This document shows positions 6,390 to 6,961 of a stretch of DNA of 6,961 nucleotides, piece by piece. This stretch comes from Bacteriovoracaceae bacterium (GTDB lineage: Bacteria; Bdellovibrionota; UBA1018), in contig JAHFAB010000099.1 in the NCBI GenBank assembly GCA_023250795.1, positions 1 to 6,961 on the forward strand. The letters run 5' to 3'. The notes under the pieces were generated by a model. It made no database searches. It worked only from the letters and a program-made list of their open reading frames with translations, and was not told the origin of the DNA. The translations under genes and the position numbers were made by a program. Each line of letters opens with the position of its first letter. Position 1 is the first letter of the stretch.

Positions 6390-6961
6390 GTGAAAGTCTT
6401 TGTTGATAGAAAATTTTACAGGAAATTCTACTTTCTAGTTCTATCATGCTGTTTTGCAATGGGCTGTGTTTCGGCTCGGATGCAAGACAGGCAGATCGAT
6501 TTTCTTTTTCGAGATGGAAAGTACGAGGAAGCAGCTCAAAGACTCCAGAGTGGTATTGAAAAACAAGGGGAAAATGGGCGGGATCTCCTTCTCTACATGT
6601 TAGATCTGGGTCTGACCCTTCACTCGGCTGGAAAATTCGAAGAGAGCAATCGGATTTTTCTAAAAGCAGATCAGTTGGCTGAAATCAAAGATTATACAAG
6701 CCTTATTGAAGAAGGTACTGCGATTGTCACTTCCGATAATACCAAGGGATACAAAGCTGAAGACTTCGAAAACGTTCTGATCAGCACTTACCTAGCCATG
6801 AATTATGCAATGCTAGGAGATTATGAAAACGCCCTCGTAGAAGCCAAACGGGTCAATCGTAAACTCTATCTCATGATTAATGAAGGAAAGCGTAAGTACA
6901 AGCAGAACGCTTTTGCACGTTATCTTTCAGCGGTTTTATACGAAGCAGAGTCAAACTATAA
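6390..6961 (+). CDS. COG3014-like TPR lipoprotein, 3' end beyond the window
   Basis: The first 190 codons of a gene cut by the window edge, with no stop codon reached. The N-terminus is basic (K2, R7, K8, R11, K12) followed by a hydrophobic segment (13-24) and A-M-G-C at 23-26, a non-canonical but plausible lipobox with C26 lipidated. TPR-like helices follow, including FRDGKYEEAAQRL (40-52) and LHSAGKFEESNRIF (77-90). YKAEDFENVLISTYLAMNYA then AMLGDYENALVEAKRVN, and YKQNAFARYLSAVLYEAE near the cut, match the COG3014 family of uncharacterised lipoproteins as I remember it. The start is GTG: the ATG 2 nt earlier is out of frame and runs straight into TGA, and an in-frame stop lies at 6360-6362. 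AGGA is only 2 nt from the GTG, so the ribosome binding site is poor and translation may depend on the LpoB-like gene ending 8 nt upstream. Such genes are often found beside lpoB-like genes; the function is unknown. Confidence 0.75.
   Translation, partial: MKVFVDRKFYRKFYFLVLSCCFAMGCVSARMQDRQIDFLFRDGKYEEAAQRLQSGIEKQGENGRDLLLYMLDLGLTLHSAGKFEESNRIFLKADQLAEIKDYTSLIEEGTAIVTSDNTKGYKAEDFENVLISTYLAMNYAMLGDYENALVEAKRVNRKLYLMINEGKRKYKQNAFARYLSAVLYEAESNY

Overview
The window reads as a piece of a Gram-negative chromosome with moderately low GC. Two genes encode apparent outer-membrane lipoproteins (LpoB-like and COG3014-like), one encodes an exported TPR protein, and most genes abut or overlap. A pair of ArsA-type ATPases beside a Thiobacillus ferrooxidans-type glutamate-cysteine ligase suggests a delta-proteobacterial relative, possibly Bdellovibrionota. 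That assignment is an impression from gene content, not a phylogenetic result. There are no mobile elements, CRISPR arrays, rRNAs or tRNAs.

Layout: a divergent intergenic region (5620-5763) separates two transcription units. Leftward from about 5619 runs a tight five-gene cluster on the minus strand: ArsA-type ATPase with the signature lysine (4756-5619), second ArsA-type ATPase without it (3699-4772), secreted TPR protein (2702-3721), glutamate-cysteine ligase GshA (1443-2705) and cystathionine beta-synthase with a C-terminal CBS-domain pair (31-1416). The first four genes overlap by 17, 23 and 4 nt, and the fifth follows after 26 nt, so one operon with translational coupling is the simplest reading. 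Rightward are an LpoB-like lipoprotein (5764-6381) and, 8 nt later, a COG3014-like TPR lipoprotein that runs off the window end (6390-6961).

How they may work together: Cbs makes cystathionine from homocysteine and serine, the first step of reverse transsulfuration towards cysteine, and GshA condenses cysteine with glutamate, so the distal part of the operon looks like low-molecular-weight thiol supply. The proximal part is an asymmetric P-loop ATPase pair plus a periplasmic cysteine-containing TPR protein. The ATPases carry neither a CxxC zinc motif (as in Get3) nor an arsenite-type cysteine set, so names such as 'arsenical pump ATPase' should not be taken literally. The rightward pair probably serves peptidoglycan synthesis or envelope structure.

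Several starts were chosen by Shine-Dalgarno position and signal peptide instead of maximal frame length: 3721 (not 3793), 4772 (not TTG 4781), 5619 (not GTG 5631) and 5764 (not 5683). The most interesting unexplained item is the coupled ATPase pair, secreted TPR protein and thiol-biosynthesis operon.
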